DNA of 64,000 nt from Pseudomonas synxantha (GCF_900105675.1 NZ_LT629786.1:4340001-4404000), one strand, 5' to 3'. Shown: positions 27,201-36,460, numbered from the stretch's first letter. The notes: generated from the letters alone by a model not told the origin. Program-made: numbers and translations.

Positions 27201-28967
27201 CGCTGTCATTCGGCCATTGACGTCAAACGCCATGGTCAGCGTGCTGCCACCATCGCGGGTCATGGACAACAGGCGACGGTTGACCAGGGAGAGGCTGCGC
27301 ACTGACTCAAGCCACTGCCCCTCGCGTCCTTTCAAACGCCGGGTTTCAACCAGGTTATCACCGGTAATGGCGTAGCTGATTTCGCTGACTGAAGTGAGTC
27401 CGTCAATGGTGGTGGAAATACTCTTCAACCGGCCCGCCAGCTCGACAGGGGTTTGGTAGTGGGTATGCCGAGTGCTGGATACACCCGCCTGGGTACTCGA
27501 CTCCTGGACGACAGAATAATCACCACTGCCCCGTTGTATACCTGTGTAGGTGTACTCGGTGATTGGCAGCGCAGGCGTGCCTCCTGCTGGAATAAGCCGC
27601 TCCTGCTTCACATAGCGCTTGAACAGGCCGTGGGGGTCGGCCGGACACTTGCCTGTCTCTCCCTGTATCGGGTAATAACTGTATTCGGTGCGCACTCCGG
27701 AGGCTGCGGTACGGCTGAGTTCATTACCATATTCATCAGTTTCAATTTGCTGAACCTCTTCCCTTGGCGCCCCACCGGCCAGCAATTCAAAGCGCTTGGT
27801 AATAGTCTTAGGTAGATGCAGGTTGGCTGGTTGCGCGGGAAACAGGCCGGGTTCGATATTGTAGGCCATCGTCGTCGTGGTCACGGTGCCTTCGCGACGG
27901 ACCTGCTCCTCGGTCAACAGATGAAACTTGTTGTAGGTTGTTTTAGTGGCGCTCAGCTCAACGTTGTTATTAGCAGTATCAATGCACTTCTCCTCCGTCC
28001 AGTAGTTATAGGGCGAACCCACCAGATACAGATTGTCCTCACCCTCGCGAAAGCCACCGGAGAAGGGATAGCCAGTGAAGTTCAAGCCGGGGCTGTAGCC
28101 ATAGGTTCTGGAAATGCCTGGTTGACCGGCTGCGGGTGTCTGAACCCAACTGGTGACACGCGGAATGTGCTGCCCATTGGCATACTGATGGCCGTTTTCT
28201 GCATAGCGGATCAACTCATCACCTCCCATCGGCGGCCGCACACGATTGATAGCGATCATGCCGTTTCGAAAGGGAGCTGTGTACTCAAGCACATAACCTG
28301 CAGTCGCTGCCGGTCCACTGCGATCATACGGGACGGTAATACCTGTCAGCCGCCCATTGGAATAGCTAAAGCGGATACGTGCATAGCGGTCGCCATCAAC
28401 CCGCGTATCTGCCATCGCCAAGCGCCCGCCTGTGTACGTGAGCAACAGCAATACTTGCTGGCGATGATCCAGAATCCGCTCAAGCGATCCGCCCGGGGCA
28501 TATTCCCACGTCAAGCGCTCGCCACTTTCAAACTCAATAGCAACAATACGATAGGGCGTAGTGCTACCCGTGCGTCGCAACACTTCAACGGTGCCGTCCT
28601 TGTAAATTACATGAAGCGTATTGGCATCCGGCCTTTTGACCATCCAATTCTTAAGCTTGCGATCCTTGATCACCAGCGTTGCGCCTACCGGGGGCAGGCT
28701 CTGGGTTTTAAATTGCTCACCGGTAAGCAATGTGAGCCTAGAACGTGCAATATCAAATTCAGTATTGCTGATCCTGCAACCGTGACCGTAAACACCAGAT
28801 GTCATATCCATCATGGAAAACGAAAGCGCGATACTTCTGCTCACTTCAAGCGAGCCCTGCGGGTAAAAATTTGCCAAGTGAACTTGGTATCTGTATTGAC
28901 CGGTACGTGCATCTACCGCACCGCCAAAATAAGAACTGAAATTGAAAGCTTGAGAGTAAATATCCAT
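24219..28967 (-). CDS. RHS/YD-repeat protein, TccC-like, with variable C-terminal tail
   Basis: 1582 residues. No signal peptide and no PAAR domain; N-terminal 100 residues (MDIYSQAFNFSSYFGGAVDARTGQYRYQVHL) are followed by many YD repeats (for example YDGLGRQVSEV, YDALGQCVEEV, YDANGN-like YDVNGNPEKDV, YDSLGRMI). The RHS core ends near residue 1332 in the standard block NGYAYCACNPSNMVDPSGLWP, where relatives self-cleave to free the tail inside the shell. The tail (about 245 residues) begins with two hydrophobic helices (WVLTGAALALSIVTVGFAAPALAAAV and AAGMLIASKAAVLVGAGLGVV) and ends in a polar Ser/Gln-rich part; I do not recognise a toxin fold in it. It starts 44 bp after the duplicated companion gene. 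No immunity gene follows. Confidence 0.88.
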   Translation of the reverse strand: MDIYSQAFNFSSYFGGAVDARTGQYRYQVHLANFYPQGSLEVSRSIALSFSMMDMTSGVYGHGCRISNTEFDIARSRLTLLTGEQFKTQSLPPVGATLVIKDRKLKNWMVKRPDANTLHVIYKDGTVEVLRRTGSTTPYRIVAIEFESGERLTWEYAPGGSLERILDHRQQVLLLLTYTGGRLAMADTRVDGDRYARIRFSYSNGRLTGITVPYDRSGPAATAGYVLEYTAPFRNGMIAINRVRPPMGGDELIRYAENGHQYANGQHIPRVTSWVQTPAAGQPGISRTYGYSPGLNFTGYPFSGGFREGEDNLYLVGSPYNYWTEEKCIDTANNNVELSATKTTYNKFHLLTEEQVRREGTVTTTTMAYNIEPGLFPAQPANLHLPKTITKRFELLAGGAPREEVQQIETDEYGNELSRTAASGVRTEYSYYPIQGETGKCPADPHGLFKRYVKQERLIPAGGTPALPITEYTYTGIQRGSGDYSVVQESSTQAGVSSTRHTHYQTPVELAGRLKSISTTIDGLTSVSEISYAITGDNLVETRRLKGREGQWLESVRSLSLVNRRLLSMTRDGGSTLTMAFDVNGRMTAETVSAGKPEQAWRRYAYHFATPTRGAHLITIDAQGTQVITYYDGLGRQVSEVHSLGVPELITGTWRYDALGQCVEEVHTDYLSDGTRTLETTYTYNRWGNLSRVKRPDGSVLIDEYDPLLNLKIEGVEGGERLKTWFNEHNQPAKVERLDVNDNSVEIESRTYDGLGRCLSVLDVGKNLTEFTYDAFNRQVTVLQKPADGTAQRLRKIEYARGTSSESATALMIDGKLVGARTYDSLGRMISQVRGKGQAMILEYEAGWMEPASIVSPLGVREKRFYNRELNRPSRIEIAGRSVNTYRHDLMSGALTHSQTDGSIHEVVYDVNGNPEKDVQTVSGTSVTTLYDYSPGGRLKYQITADGQRSQFDYDAHGRFLRMTTGSMVIEQDYDIFGRPQTLTAVYENTRVVTRITYDSLGREAERRFEQNGELLQVMTSEYHPNSMLAKRVFRDAKAQLVIGETFSYDAYLRLKTYRCEGREHPQDRLGRSIVGQDFSFDSLNNITHVVTSFVGNTQDVCERFFTGTDPTQLTRLTHTLPVQDVTLTYDAAGNLLVGPSGQLYTYNEFDQLTDIRADGFQYSYRYDAESRQVLAWRGNEQPVMLAYAGEHLESLVEGSKKIRYFNGDDQVMARGGGVDGPQLHTNDAAGSVRGISAPGQAHVRRQYTPYGYTKIPLDDGKTRTMADLQLPAFNGQRLDAASRLYFLGNGRRAYDPELMVFLQVDELTPFGKGGLNGYAYCACNPSNMVDPSGLWPSWLKWVLTGAALALSIVTVGFAAPALAAAVSAGAAGMLIASKAAVLVGAGLGVVSGTLSTAALGVAEVDKAMGWDRSNHINNLGWAAFGFSIASLAVGVGGAYTSAHMAYKGAAAKWTGVGNLSDTPIGSAVLASRDRMLGLTYKFTDKAGVTPYSQMFGGTRAILRFTNLGRSIESRSQTRENAVPEGNKGSFSASTQPQTQPALSSLKDMVSSSVEYFDAFRDEAWRIRQPILSGLIQGGGDA

Positions 28968-29011
28968 ATCAGACTTGCGCCCTGCAAAGAAATTGATAGC
29001 CGCCCCTTACC

Positions 29012-31030
29012 TCAATCGCCCTTAACCAACCTTAAACGTTCGCCCCAATGATATTGCTCAAGACGAAATACATGTTCGACCCCGAAATTATCCCATAACC
29101 GCCAGTTACTTTTAGTATCGAGGTGCGGATTCGAAGCATCACTCACAAGTGCAACTACAGCACGCATTATCGTAGGATACTTATTTAACCTGATATACTT
29201 TTCACGACCATCGGCCTGCTCGAGGACAATATCTTCCAGTGTAACCACGGGATTTAAAACATCCTTATTAATCACCACCCCACCTTTTGCATAGAATCGA
29301 AAATCCCTTCTATAAAGATAAGATGTTCGAAAACTGGCACCTTCCCGCCATGCGGGTACTGGATTATCAAACCCCCGATTGACTAGAAACCGCAAACCTG
29401 GCGGTGGCATCCAGTAATAAGCCTTGACATTATGCTGTTCATCAGCAAAAGCATCATTATCGACATACTCGACGAGATCAGTGACCAACAACCTATAGGA
29501 TTCTTGAGGATGAATTATTACTCGCGAATTAAAATTCACATCACCCACCTGGTAGTTAGTCGAATACTTAACTCCGCCCACCTCGATAGTCGCCATAAAT
29601 ACAGCAGGTATGACAGTTAAATTTGGCTTGCGACGCATATATCGATAAACAATTTCTACTGCCATTGAGGTACTACTTCTCGAAGACTCTGAATCTCCAG
29701 TTTGCCGGCCTTTTTCACGACTTTGAGATCTCAACCCGGCATCGAATATATTTTTCTGTTTGTCACAGCTCCAACCTTCGGGAAGCGGCGCATCTGGATC
29801 TGCTGAAAATTGCGTAATCGCAAAGCTGTCGAGCTCAGCCTGCGTCAATCTCACGGCTTCCCAACCCTTATCGGGATCCCATTGCTCAGCAATGATCTCA
29901 ACAAAAACTACGCATTGATGACGATCATTCGGATATAACTCTCTCGTATACTCCAGACCATTGGGTAGCTTAATTTCAAAATGCACTAACTTTCGAGGAG
30001 GAGGAGCAATGGCGCCGCCTAATATTAGGTAAGGATGACCTGGCACTTCGACACTAGGTACGGTCAATGTAAACTTTTGTTCAGTACCATAGTTATCCAA
30101 CAACCTCCAAAAACTTTTCGTATCGTTATTTTCAGCAGTCAAGGTCGACTTCAATCTGACGGCTCGCATAATAGTCGGCCGTTCATTAAACCTGCATTGA
30201 GGGTTCGCCGAAGGCGCTGGCAAACCTGGGCGTATCTCATCCAGATAAAGCCTTGCGGAAGGATTATCTTTGTGTACAACTGTACCCACTACGTTTGACC
30301 AACGATTTTCAAGAGGATTTTGATAAAACAGCGTACTCTTGAAATCCTCGCCCTCACCGGGCAAATTCAGCGGCCTTTCAAATCCCAAGTTTCTAACGAA
30401 CTGCATTTTCCCAGGAGGCGTCCAGTAGTAAATATGTACTTCCGTTCGATAAGTAGCGCCGGCTATGTAGCCTTGGTTATCCATGTAAAGATCGAGGTCG
30501 GACGCTTTTAGTTCAAATGGTGCAACGGCGCTGATAGTGACAGTAGAGCCAACTCCCTTGCTTAAGCCATCACTAGTATAAATACCCCCGCCAATCACCA
30601 CTCGCGCCATAAAAACTTCCGCACCAACAGGCGCATTCGGATCACAACGCAAGTAGCGGCTGATACTTTCCCCGCTTGCCTCGCCAACGTCTCCAGCGAC
30701 CTGCCAATACTCGAATTCCTCCGATGGACTATCCATCCAAAGTCCGAGAACAAATTCATTTCTTTCCTTATCGCAACTCCACCCTGCTGTTAGCGTTTGA
30801 TTGTCGTGTTCTGAGCAACTGACCACTGCGACACTGGCACGCTCCTCATCCGTCAAGAGCGAACGACCCCAAACGCCATCAGGGCCGCATGTTTCTTTAA
30901 CCACATCAATAATGACTTCACATTGATGGCGGCCATTGGCATAGAGTCCGTTGGCCACCTCCGTCCCAGCGGGGCGCCTGATACTTAAACCCGACAAACG
31001 ACAGTTGCTTGTACTTGCGTGAGTAGCCAT
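29012..31030 (-). CDS. Unrecognised protein of two tandem ~334-residue repeats, RHS companion
   Basis: 672 residues, no family recognised. It contains two copies of one unit. Each has an RHQC motif (near residues 33 and 367), GWSCDK, a YRYxR block, FMAxxxxGGxxYxT, YYWxPPG, RxLVxN/RNLGF, PTIMRAV and a closing WRLxDNxGxEhxF block (near residues 307 and 641). The units align with a constant offset of about 334 residues. No signal peptide, membrane segment or catalytic motif was seen. Base composition is clearly more AT-rich than the flanking genes, as is typical of an acquired gene. It lies upstream of, and on the same strand as, the RHS gene, so it may be its carrier, chaperone or secreted partner. 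Start taken at MATHASTS (31030); an ATG at 31132 adds an arginine-rich lead. Confidence 0.72.
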   Translation of the reverse strand: MATHASTSNCRLSGLSIRRPAGTEVANGLYANGRHQCEVIIDVVKETCGPDGVWGRSLLTDEERASVAVVSCSEHDNQTLTAGWSCDKERNEFVLGLWMDSPSEEFEYWQVAGDVGEASGESISRYLRCDPNAPVGAEVFMARVVIGGGIYTSDGLSKGVGSTVTISAVAPFELKASDLDLYMDNQGYIAGATYRTEVHIYYWTPPGKMQFVRNLGFERPLNLPGEGEDFKSTLFYQNPLENRWSNVVGTVVHKDNPSARLYLDEIRPGLPAPSANPQCRFNERPTIMRAVRLKSTLTAENNDTKSFWRLLDNYGTEQKFTLTVPSVEVPGHPYLILGGAIAPPPRKLVHFEIKLPNGLEYTRELYPNDRHQCVVFVEIIAEQWDPDKGWEAVRLTQAELDSFAITQFSADPDAPLPEGWSCDKQKNIFDAGLRSQSREKGRQTGDSESSRSSTSMAVEIVYRYMRRKPNLTVIPAVFMATIEVGGVKYSTNYQVGDVNFNSRVIIHPQESYRLLVTDLVEYVDNDAFADEQHNVKAYYWMPPPGLRFLVNRGFDNPVPAWREGASFRTSYLYRRDFRFYAKGGVVINKDVLNPVVTLEDIVLEQADGREKYIRLNKYPTIMRAVVALVSDASNPHLDTKSNWRLWDNFGVEHVFRLEQYHWGERLRLVKGD

Positions 31031-31203
31031 TTCCCGACGTCTCCAATAAGTAGCGCTGGTGCAACGGAACGGCGCTGAAACACGCCCTCGGTGCCTTGAC
31101 CTCATCAGAACCGCTGGGGAGACGCGAAACAACTGTAAGAATTGACAGTTTTATAGAAGTATTTGAAATATCACTCGTAACTTAAAGATGCTGGATGGAC
31201 CCC

Positions 31204-31656
31204 TTAAGACTTCCAACGCTCTGCCGCAGCGTGATCACTACCCCGCCCTTCCACCCACCGTGCGCCGTCCGGGGTATTTTCCTTCTTCCAAAACGGCGCC
31301 CGCGTCTTCAAGTAATCCATCACAAACGCACACGCCTCAAACGCCGCCTGGCGATGAGCACTGGCTGCCGCGACAAACACAATCGGCTCGCCCGGCTCCA
31401 GCGCGCCGATGCGATGCAGCACCTCCAGCTTGAGCAACGGCCAACGCTGTTCAGCTTCGACGGCGATCTTGGTCAAAGCCTTTTCGGTCATGCCGGAGTA
31501 GTGCTCAAGAAACATCCCCGACACCTCGCGCCCGTCATTGAAGTCGCGCACATAACCGACAAAACTCACCACCGCGCCCACGCCGACATTGGCGTCGTGC
31601 ATGGCGTTGACTTCAGCGCCGGGATCAAAGGCTTCGACTTGCACACGAATGGCCAT
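31204..31656 (-). CDS. moaE: Molybdopterin synthase catalytic subunit
   Basis: 150 residues. Converts precursor Z (cPMP) to molybdopterin with sulphur from MoaD. Family blocks: VGAVVSFVGYVRDFNDG, LEHYSGMTEKAL, AAASAHRQAAFEACAFVMDYLKTRAPFWKKE, the last carrying the catalytic lysines. Starts 2 bp after moaD. Third gene of a moaCDE unit. Confidence 0.95.
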   Translation of the reverse strand: MAIRVQVEAFDPGAEVNAMHDANVGVGAVVSFVGYVRDFNDGREVSGMFLEHYSGMTEKALTKIAVEAEQRWPLLKLEVLHRIGALEPGEPIVFVAAASAHRQAAFEACAFVMDYLKTRAPFWKKENTPDGARWVEGRGSDHAAAERWKS

Positions 31657-31658
31657 GG

Positions 31659-31901
31659 TCAGCCTCCGGTCACGGGTGGGAAAAACGCGACTTCATCGCC
31701 GGCTTGCAGTGGCTCGTCGAGGCCACATAGCTCCTGGTTGCGGGCGCACATCAGGCTGGTCTCGTCGAGCACTTCGAAGCCCGGATCGACCGCCAATGCT
31801 TGGCGTACGGCGTCGACGGTGGCGAAGTCACCTTCCATCTCCAGCGAATCCAGGCCAATCGCTTCGCTGTAGCGGGCAAAAAAAAGCACGTTGATACTCA
31901 T
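31659..31901 (-). CDS. moaD: Molybdopterin synthase sulphur-carrier subunit
   Basis: 80 residues, ubiquitin-like fold ending in the double glycine (FFPPVTGG) that is adenylated and thiocarboxylated to carry sulphur to MoaE. Also [14 protein letters not shown] at the N-terminus. Its ATG overlaps the moaC stop by 4 bp (ATGA), indicating coupled translation. Confidence 0.95.
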   Translation of the reverse strand: MSINVLFFARYSEAIGLDSLEMEGDFATVDAVRQALAVDPGFEVLDETSLMCARNQELCGLDEPLQAGDEVAFFPPVTGG

Positions 31902-32371
31902 ACCTGATCCGCCTTGAAGTGCCCGCTCTTACCGCCCAGCTTTTCCAGCAGGCGAATGCTTTCGATGGTCATGCCACGGTCCACGGCCTTGCACATGTCG
32001 TAGATGGTCAACGCCGCGACACTGGCTGCCGTCAGCGCTTCCATCTCTACACCGGTCTGCCCGGAAAGCTTGCAGCGCGCCAGGATATGCACGGCATCCA
32101 CGCCATCGGCGCGCAGTTCGACCTTGACGCCGGTAAGCATCAGCGGGTGGCACAAAGGGATCAAATCACTGGTTTTTTTCGCTGCCTGGATCCCGGCGAT
32201 GCGGGCCACGGCGAATACGTCGCCCTTGGGGTGGGCGCCGTCGACAATCATTGTCAGGGTTTCGGGCAACATTCGCACCCGCGCTTCGGCCACCGCTTCA
32301 CGGAATGTCACGACTTTGTCGGTGACGTCGACCATATGGGCGCGACCTTGGGAATCGAGATGAGTCAGCAC
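31898..32371 (-). CDS. moaC: Cyclic pyranopterin monophosphate synthase
   Basis: 157 residues. Completes formation of cPMP in molybdenum cofactor synthesis. Family blocks [17 protein letters not shown] at the start, [12 protein letters not shown] and [21 protein letters not shown]. The GTG at 32371 is preferred: it begins the conserved LTHLDSQG and has CAGGAG seven bases upstream, whereas the longer TTG start at 32398 includes this ribosome-binding site in the coding part. First gene of moaCDE. Confidence 0.94.
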   Translation of the reverse strand: MLTHLDSQGRAHMVDVTDKVVTFREAVAEARVRMLPETLTMIVDGAHPKGDVFAVARIAGIQAAKKTSDLIPLCHPLMLTGVKVELRADGVDAVHILARCKLSGQTGVEMEALTAASVAALTIYDMCKAVDRGMTIESIRLLEKLGGKSGHFKADQV

Positions 32372-32445
32372 AGGGATACTCCTGATCAGAAGCGGCAATT
32401 GTAAACCCGTGGGTCAAATTTGCGCAGGGCTGTTTATTGCATAAA

Positions 32446-32470
32446 TAAAGGGGTGCAGCGCCCCCCTTTA
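32446..32470. terminator. Terminator downstream of the autotransporter gene
   Basis: 8-bp stem TAAAGGGG / CCCCTTTA with a 9-base loop and a T-rich tail on the minus strand, 17 bp after the autotransporter stop. Confidence 0.7.
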
Positions 32471-32486
32471 ATCACAACATCCAAGG

Positions 32487-35400
32487 TTAGAAACGGAAGG
32501 TAAACCCGGCATTGATCCCGTTGTTGTTACCGCGGTTGGACAGCAAGCCGCTGTAGTTCAACGAAACCAGGGTGTCCCTGGTCAAGGCCATTTCCGCACT
32601 GGCCTTGATCACCGCGCCATCCCGGGCCACGGGCACGCTGTTGACGGCAAAGGCGGTGTCGCTGCCGGCAAACTTCAGCGAGGCTTCGCGGTCGGTGTCA
32701 CCGAACTGATGCTCCCAACCCAACTCACCGCGCAAGGTCACCGCCGAGGTGGCGCTGATCGGCAACTGCGTATGCGCACGCAGGCCCAGGGTCGACAGCG
32801 TCGCGTCCTGGCTTTGCTTACTGGCGTGCAAGGCAGCGGCGCCACCTTTCTCCTTGAACGAGTCGCTTTGATAGTTCAGGTACGTGAGGTTGGCGAAGGG
32901 TTCGAGCAGGTTCCATTGGGTATAGCCGATCTCGGCGAACACTTGGTCGGTGCGTGCGCTGTAGTCGGCCTTGGCGTAGTCCGACTGATTGGCGTAGGCC
33001 ACCCGCCGCGAAGTGTCCAGGCGGTGCCAGGTGGTGGCGCCACCCAGGCGCAGGGCAATGGCTTCGAAGCGCTTACCGCCATATACCGACAGGTGATAGT
33101 TGTCGCTGTCTGCCGAAGCCGACTGGCCATTGAGGTGGCTCTGGGTATAACCGGTCGCCGCCCCCACCCGCCAGCCATCACTCACCTCGGTGTCCAAACC
33201 CAACAGCACGCCGCTGGTGGACGACGAGTAGCCACTGGCGTTGTTGTCACCGCTGACGTTATTACGCCCCCCTAGCAGTTGCACCCAGCCGCCGTTGTCG
33301 CTGGTCTGGATCTGCGCGCTGGAATCCAGCGCCTGGGCCTGCTGCAGACGCCCGTTGACCGCTTCGCGCAGGTAGCGGCTGTCGGCCATTTGCGCCGCCG
33401 CCACATCCGAGTGCAGTTGTCCCGACAGTTGCTTGAACGCGTCCCGTGCCTGGTCGGTTGAATCCGAAGCCAACAGGCTTTCGTAAACCGGGCTGCCGGC
33501 GCCCAGCGTCTCGGCCGCCGTCGCCACCGCCCGCTCGTTGCGGGTTTGCGCGACGCTGGCGAAGCTGGTCTGGTTGCGCGCTATCGCCAGGGTCAGCTGG
33601 TTGGGTTGGTAGTTGAGCTGCGTGCCAATGAACAGGTAGTTGGGCGCGAATGCGGCAAACTGGCCATTGATGCCCTGGCTGGCGCTGAGGATGCTGAACT
33701 GCTGGCCCAGCAAGCTGCGCGCCTCACTGGCGGACAGCAGGTTGGGGCTGTTCTCCAGGGACACGCTCACCACGCCGCCATTGAGAGTCGCCACACCGCT
33801 GCTCTGGATCTGGTCGCTGCGGCCATTGGCACCGACTTCGACGGCATACACCGAGCCCGGATTGAAGGTCACGTCGCCGGTATGCAAGGTGCCAATCGAA
33901 TGGCCCGGCGCCACACGTCCGCCGTTGTTGACGCTCAAGGGCCCTACCGTGCCGTTGCCGGCCAGGGTGCCGCCCAAGGTGGTCAGCACGCCGTTATCCG
34001 CATTGCGCGTACCCACGGCGCTGCCATCCACCGTCACGGCAGAGGTCAACGTGCCGTCCACCGACAGTTTGCCACCGCGCAGCCAGGTGCTGCCTGAATA
34101 GGTGTTCTGGCCCTCCAGCACCAGTTCACCGTCCCCCAACTTGACCAGGCTGCCAACGTAGGTAGCGCTGGTGAGCCGGTCCTGGCCACGGGTGAGCGTC
34201 GCCTGCTCGCGGGCATGGCCGATCTCGTATTCGAACTGATCATCAGCCGACGCATTGTTGGGCAGGCCATTGAGCCAGCCCTTCTGCTGCTTGGTAGCCG
34301 TCCAGGTCGCCTGCTCGGCTGCGTCTTCCACGCGCCGGGCGCGAACGGCCTCATCGGAAATCGGGTTGGCCCAGATATCGCGGGTACCGGTAGGCAAGGC
34401 CACTGCCATTGAACCAAGGAACTGCCCCGGCCCTTGCATGGCTTTTTGCAGGTTGGGCAAGCCCCAGCCGCTGACCACACCCGGCACTTGCGGCGTACCC
34501 GGGGCGGCATCGTGCACCGGCTGCAGGTTGTCGTAGGTGCGGCCACCTGTCAGCGCACCGACAGGCGTGTCCGGGCCATCCGGCGCCTGCAGGCTGGAAG
34601 TGGTGAGCAATACGTCCCGCGCCTGGCTGGCGGTCATGTAGGGAAAGCGCTGGATCACCAGGGCCAAGGCGCCGGAAACGCTCGGCGCGGCGGCGGAGGT
34701 GCCGTTGGCGTTGGGGATGATTTCACCCTCCGGCCCCGCGGACGGGATGCCCGACACGCCCATCACGCACCACCACTTCGAGGTGCCGCAACGGTTGTAG
34801 ACCTGGGCGCTGGTCTCGTCATAGCCGGTGATCGCGAGGAATTTGCCTTCGATGTCCGGCTTGAAAAACGGCAGGTTGGCGTTGGTGTCCGGGTTGGCAC
34901 CGTGGCTGTCGTTGCCCGCCGAGATGATCTGGATGAAGCTGTTTTGCCGTGCGGTGTCAGCCATGGCGTCCATCCAGGTCTTGTGACCGGCGTGGGCCTT
35001 GTCCCAGAACGGGCGATAGGCCGCAGTCATGTCTCGCAGGTTTTGCGCGGCGCTGTCGCCGACAGTACCGAAGTGGTTCTCCACGTCATCGCGCGAGCTT
35101 TGCCCCCAGCTCTGGTTGACGATCGACACGTTCTTCGCCGCCAGGGCGTTATAGCTGGCCATGAACGCGTTGTAGTCGAGGTCGTTGGAACCCTGGTACC
35201 GATCGTTGTCGCTGCCGCCGGTGTTGGCGACAAAGATGTTCGCATCGAAGGCAATGCCGTGCATACCGGTGCCGTTGCGGCTGGCCCCGAGCACACCAGA
35301 CATTTCCGTACCGTGACCATCGTTGAACGCCGGGTCGTATTCCCCGGGAATACTGAAATGCTCACCCTGCTTGAACTCGCCGCTGGGCACCTCAAGGCGG

Positions 35401-36215
35401 TAGCGCGGATGGGTGGCGTAGTACTCGCCGGTGGAGGTCACCGCCTGCACGCGGTCCTGGCCCTGGGCATTCTTGCCCTGGAATTCGAAGTGTTTGGTAA
35501 GGACGCCCGAGTCGAGCACGCCGACATTCACCCCCTTGCCGGTGATGCCCAGGGCATAGGCGTAGTACGCGTTGGTGCGGTCCAGGCCAGAGTTGACCTG
35601 GGCTTCCGGGGTCTTCCAGGTTTGTGCATTGGCGCTCCAGTCACGGGTTGCGCCAGCCCAGGATTGCCCGGCGCTCAGTTGCCCATTGAGATTGCTGCTC
35701 ACGCCCGGCTCTACGTAGGTATAGGGCTTGGCGGTCGGCAGGTTGGCGATGATCGCCTTGGAGAAATCGAGAATATTGGTGGTGTAGCGACCATTGTTGC
35801 TGAACAGCCGGCTGCGGTAGTAATCCAGGCGCGAGGTGTAGTCCAGCGGTCTCCGGGTATCGCCGAGCATTGCGCCGATGGTGAGGTTTTCGGGCTGCAG
35901 TTCGTAGTTCTGCTTGAGGGCCGAGTCGAACTTGCCGGACTGGGCAGCGAAGTCCTTGGCCGCCAGATCGACGATATCTGCGTAGGCAAACCGCAGGTTC
36001 TTGTACACGCCGGTGCCGGGGCCGAAGGAGGCGACGGCTTTGCGGAATGCCGACTCCAGTACCTGGGAGGTGTAGGGATTGTCTTCGGCCCAGGCCATGG
36101 AACCCTGGCCCAGCCAGAGGGCCAGGCCGAGCGCGACGGGCGTCAGGGGTATCTGCTTGAAGCGAGTGGCGTGCTTGTGTTGCGACAAAGTGAAGCCATT
36201 ACCTGCTACGTCCAT
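32487..36215 (-). CDS. Subtilisin-type (S8) autotransporter serine protease
   Basis: 1242 residues. Extended signal region (hydrophobic core TPVALGLALWLGQGSMAWA), peptidase S8 domain at about 200-600 with catalytic Asp in VGVLDSGV, His in DGHGTEMSG and Ser in NGTSAAAPSVSG. A beta-helix passenger-associated repeat follows (LVLEGQNTYSGSTWLRGGKLSV) and a C-terminal 12-strand autotransporter barrel (from about 970) ending in NAGFTFRF with terminal Phe. It would be displayed on or released from the cell surface, like SphB1, EprS or PspA/B proteases that mature adhesins or degrade host proteins. The ATG at 36215 has AAGGAA four bases upstream. Single gene with its own terminator. Confidence 0.93.
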   Translation of the reverse strand: MDVAGNGFTLSQHKHATRFKQIPLTPVALGLALWLGQGSMAWAEDNPYTSQVLESAFRKAVASFGPGTGVYKNLRFAYADIVDLAAKDFAAQSGKFDSALKQNYELQPENLTIGAMLGDTRRPLDYTSRLDYYRSRLFSNNGRYTTNILDFSKAIIANLPTAKPYTYVEPGVSSNLNGQLSAGQSWAGATRDWSANAQTWKTPEAQVNSGLDRTNAYYAYALGITGKGVNVGVLDSGVLTKHFEFQGKNAQGQDRVQAVTSTGEYYATHPRYRLEVPSGEFKQGEHFSIPGEYDPAFNDGHGTEMSGVLGASRNGTGMHGIAFDANIFVANTGGSDNDRYQGSNDLDYNAFMASYNALAAKNVSIVNQSWGQSSRDDVENHFGTVGDSAAQNLRDMTAAYRPFWDKAHAGHKTWMDAMADTARQNSFIQIISAGNDSHGANPDTNANLPFFKPDIEGKFLAITGYDETSAQVYNRCGTSKWWCVMGVSGIPSAGPEGEIIPNANGTSAAAPSVSGALALVIQRFPYMTASQARDVLLTTSSLQAPDGPDTPVGALTGGRTYDNLQPVHDAAPGTPQVPGVVSGWGLPNLQKAMQGPGQFLGSMAVALPTGTRDIWANPISDEAVRARRVEDAAEQATWTATKQQKGWLNGLPNNASADDQFEYEIGHAREQATLTRGQDRLTSATYVGSLVKLGDGELVLEGQNTYSGSTWLRGGKLSVDGTLTSAVTVDGSAVGTRNADNGVLTTLGGTLAGNGTVGPLSVNNGGRVAPGHSIGTLHTGDVTFNPGSVYAVEVGANGRSDQIQSSGVATLNGGVVSVSLENSPNLLSASEARSLLGQQFSILSASQGINGQFAAFAPNYLFIGTQLNYQPNQLTLAIARNQTSFASVAQTRNERAVATAAETLGAGSPVYESLLASDSTDQARDAFKQLSGQLHSDVAAAQMADSRYLREAVNGRLQQAQALDSSAQIQTSDNGGWVQLLGGRNNVSGDNNASGYSSSTSGVLLGLDTEVSDGWRVGAATGYTQSHLNGQSASADSDNYHLSVYGGKRFEAIALRLGGATTWHRLDTSRRVAYANQSDYAKADYSARTDQVFAEIGYTQWNLLEPFANLTYLNYQSDSFKEKGGAAALHASKQSQDATLSTLGLRAHTQLPISATSAVTLRGELGWEHQFGDTDREASLKFAGSDTAFAVNSVPVARDGAVIKASAEMALTRDTLVSLNYSGLLSNRGNNNGINAGFTFRF

Positions 36216-36460
36216 TTTCCTTTCCCTTTGGATATGTGCGTCGTCAATGAGCGATGTATCGGGCTTTTGTAATAGGCAGGGTCACGGTGAAAACCCTAGA
36301 TAGGTCTTCAAAACGTTCGTCGAATCAAGGAGGTGGCGTTCCGACGGGGTCGTGGAGTGTTCTTATTGTTTTTACCGCGAGAAAAAATGTAACAAAATAA
36401 TTACAAAAACCACAAGCACCCAGGGCGCGTTATCGCAGACAAATGTCGCCCACAACAAAA

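Noticed and set aside
31030..31203. Immunity or small gene upstream of the RHS companion
   Set aside because: The 173-bp AT-rich gap holds no reading frame with a ribosome-binding site; it is more likely a promoter.
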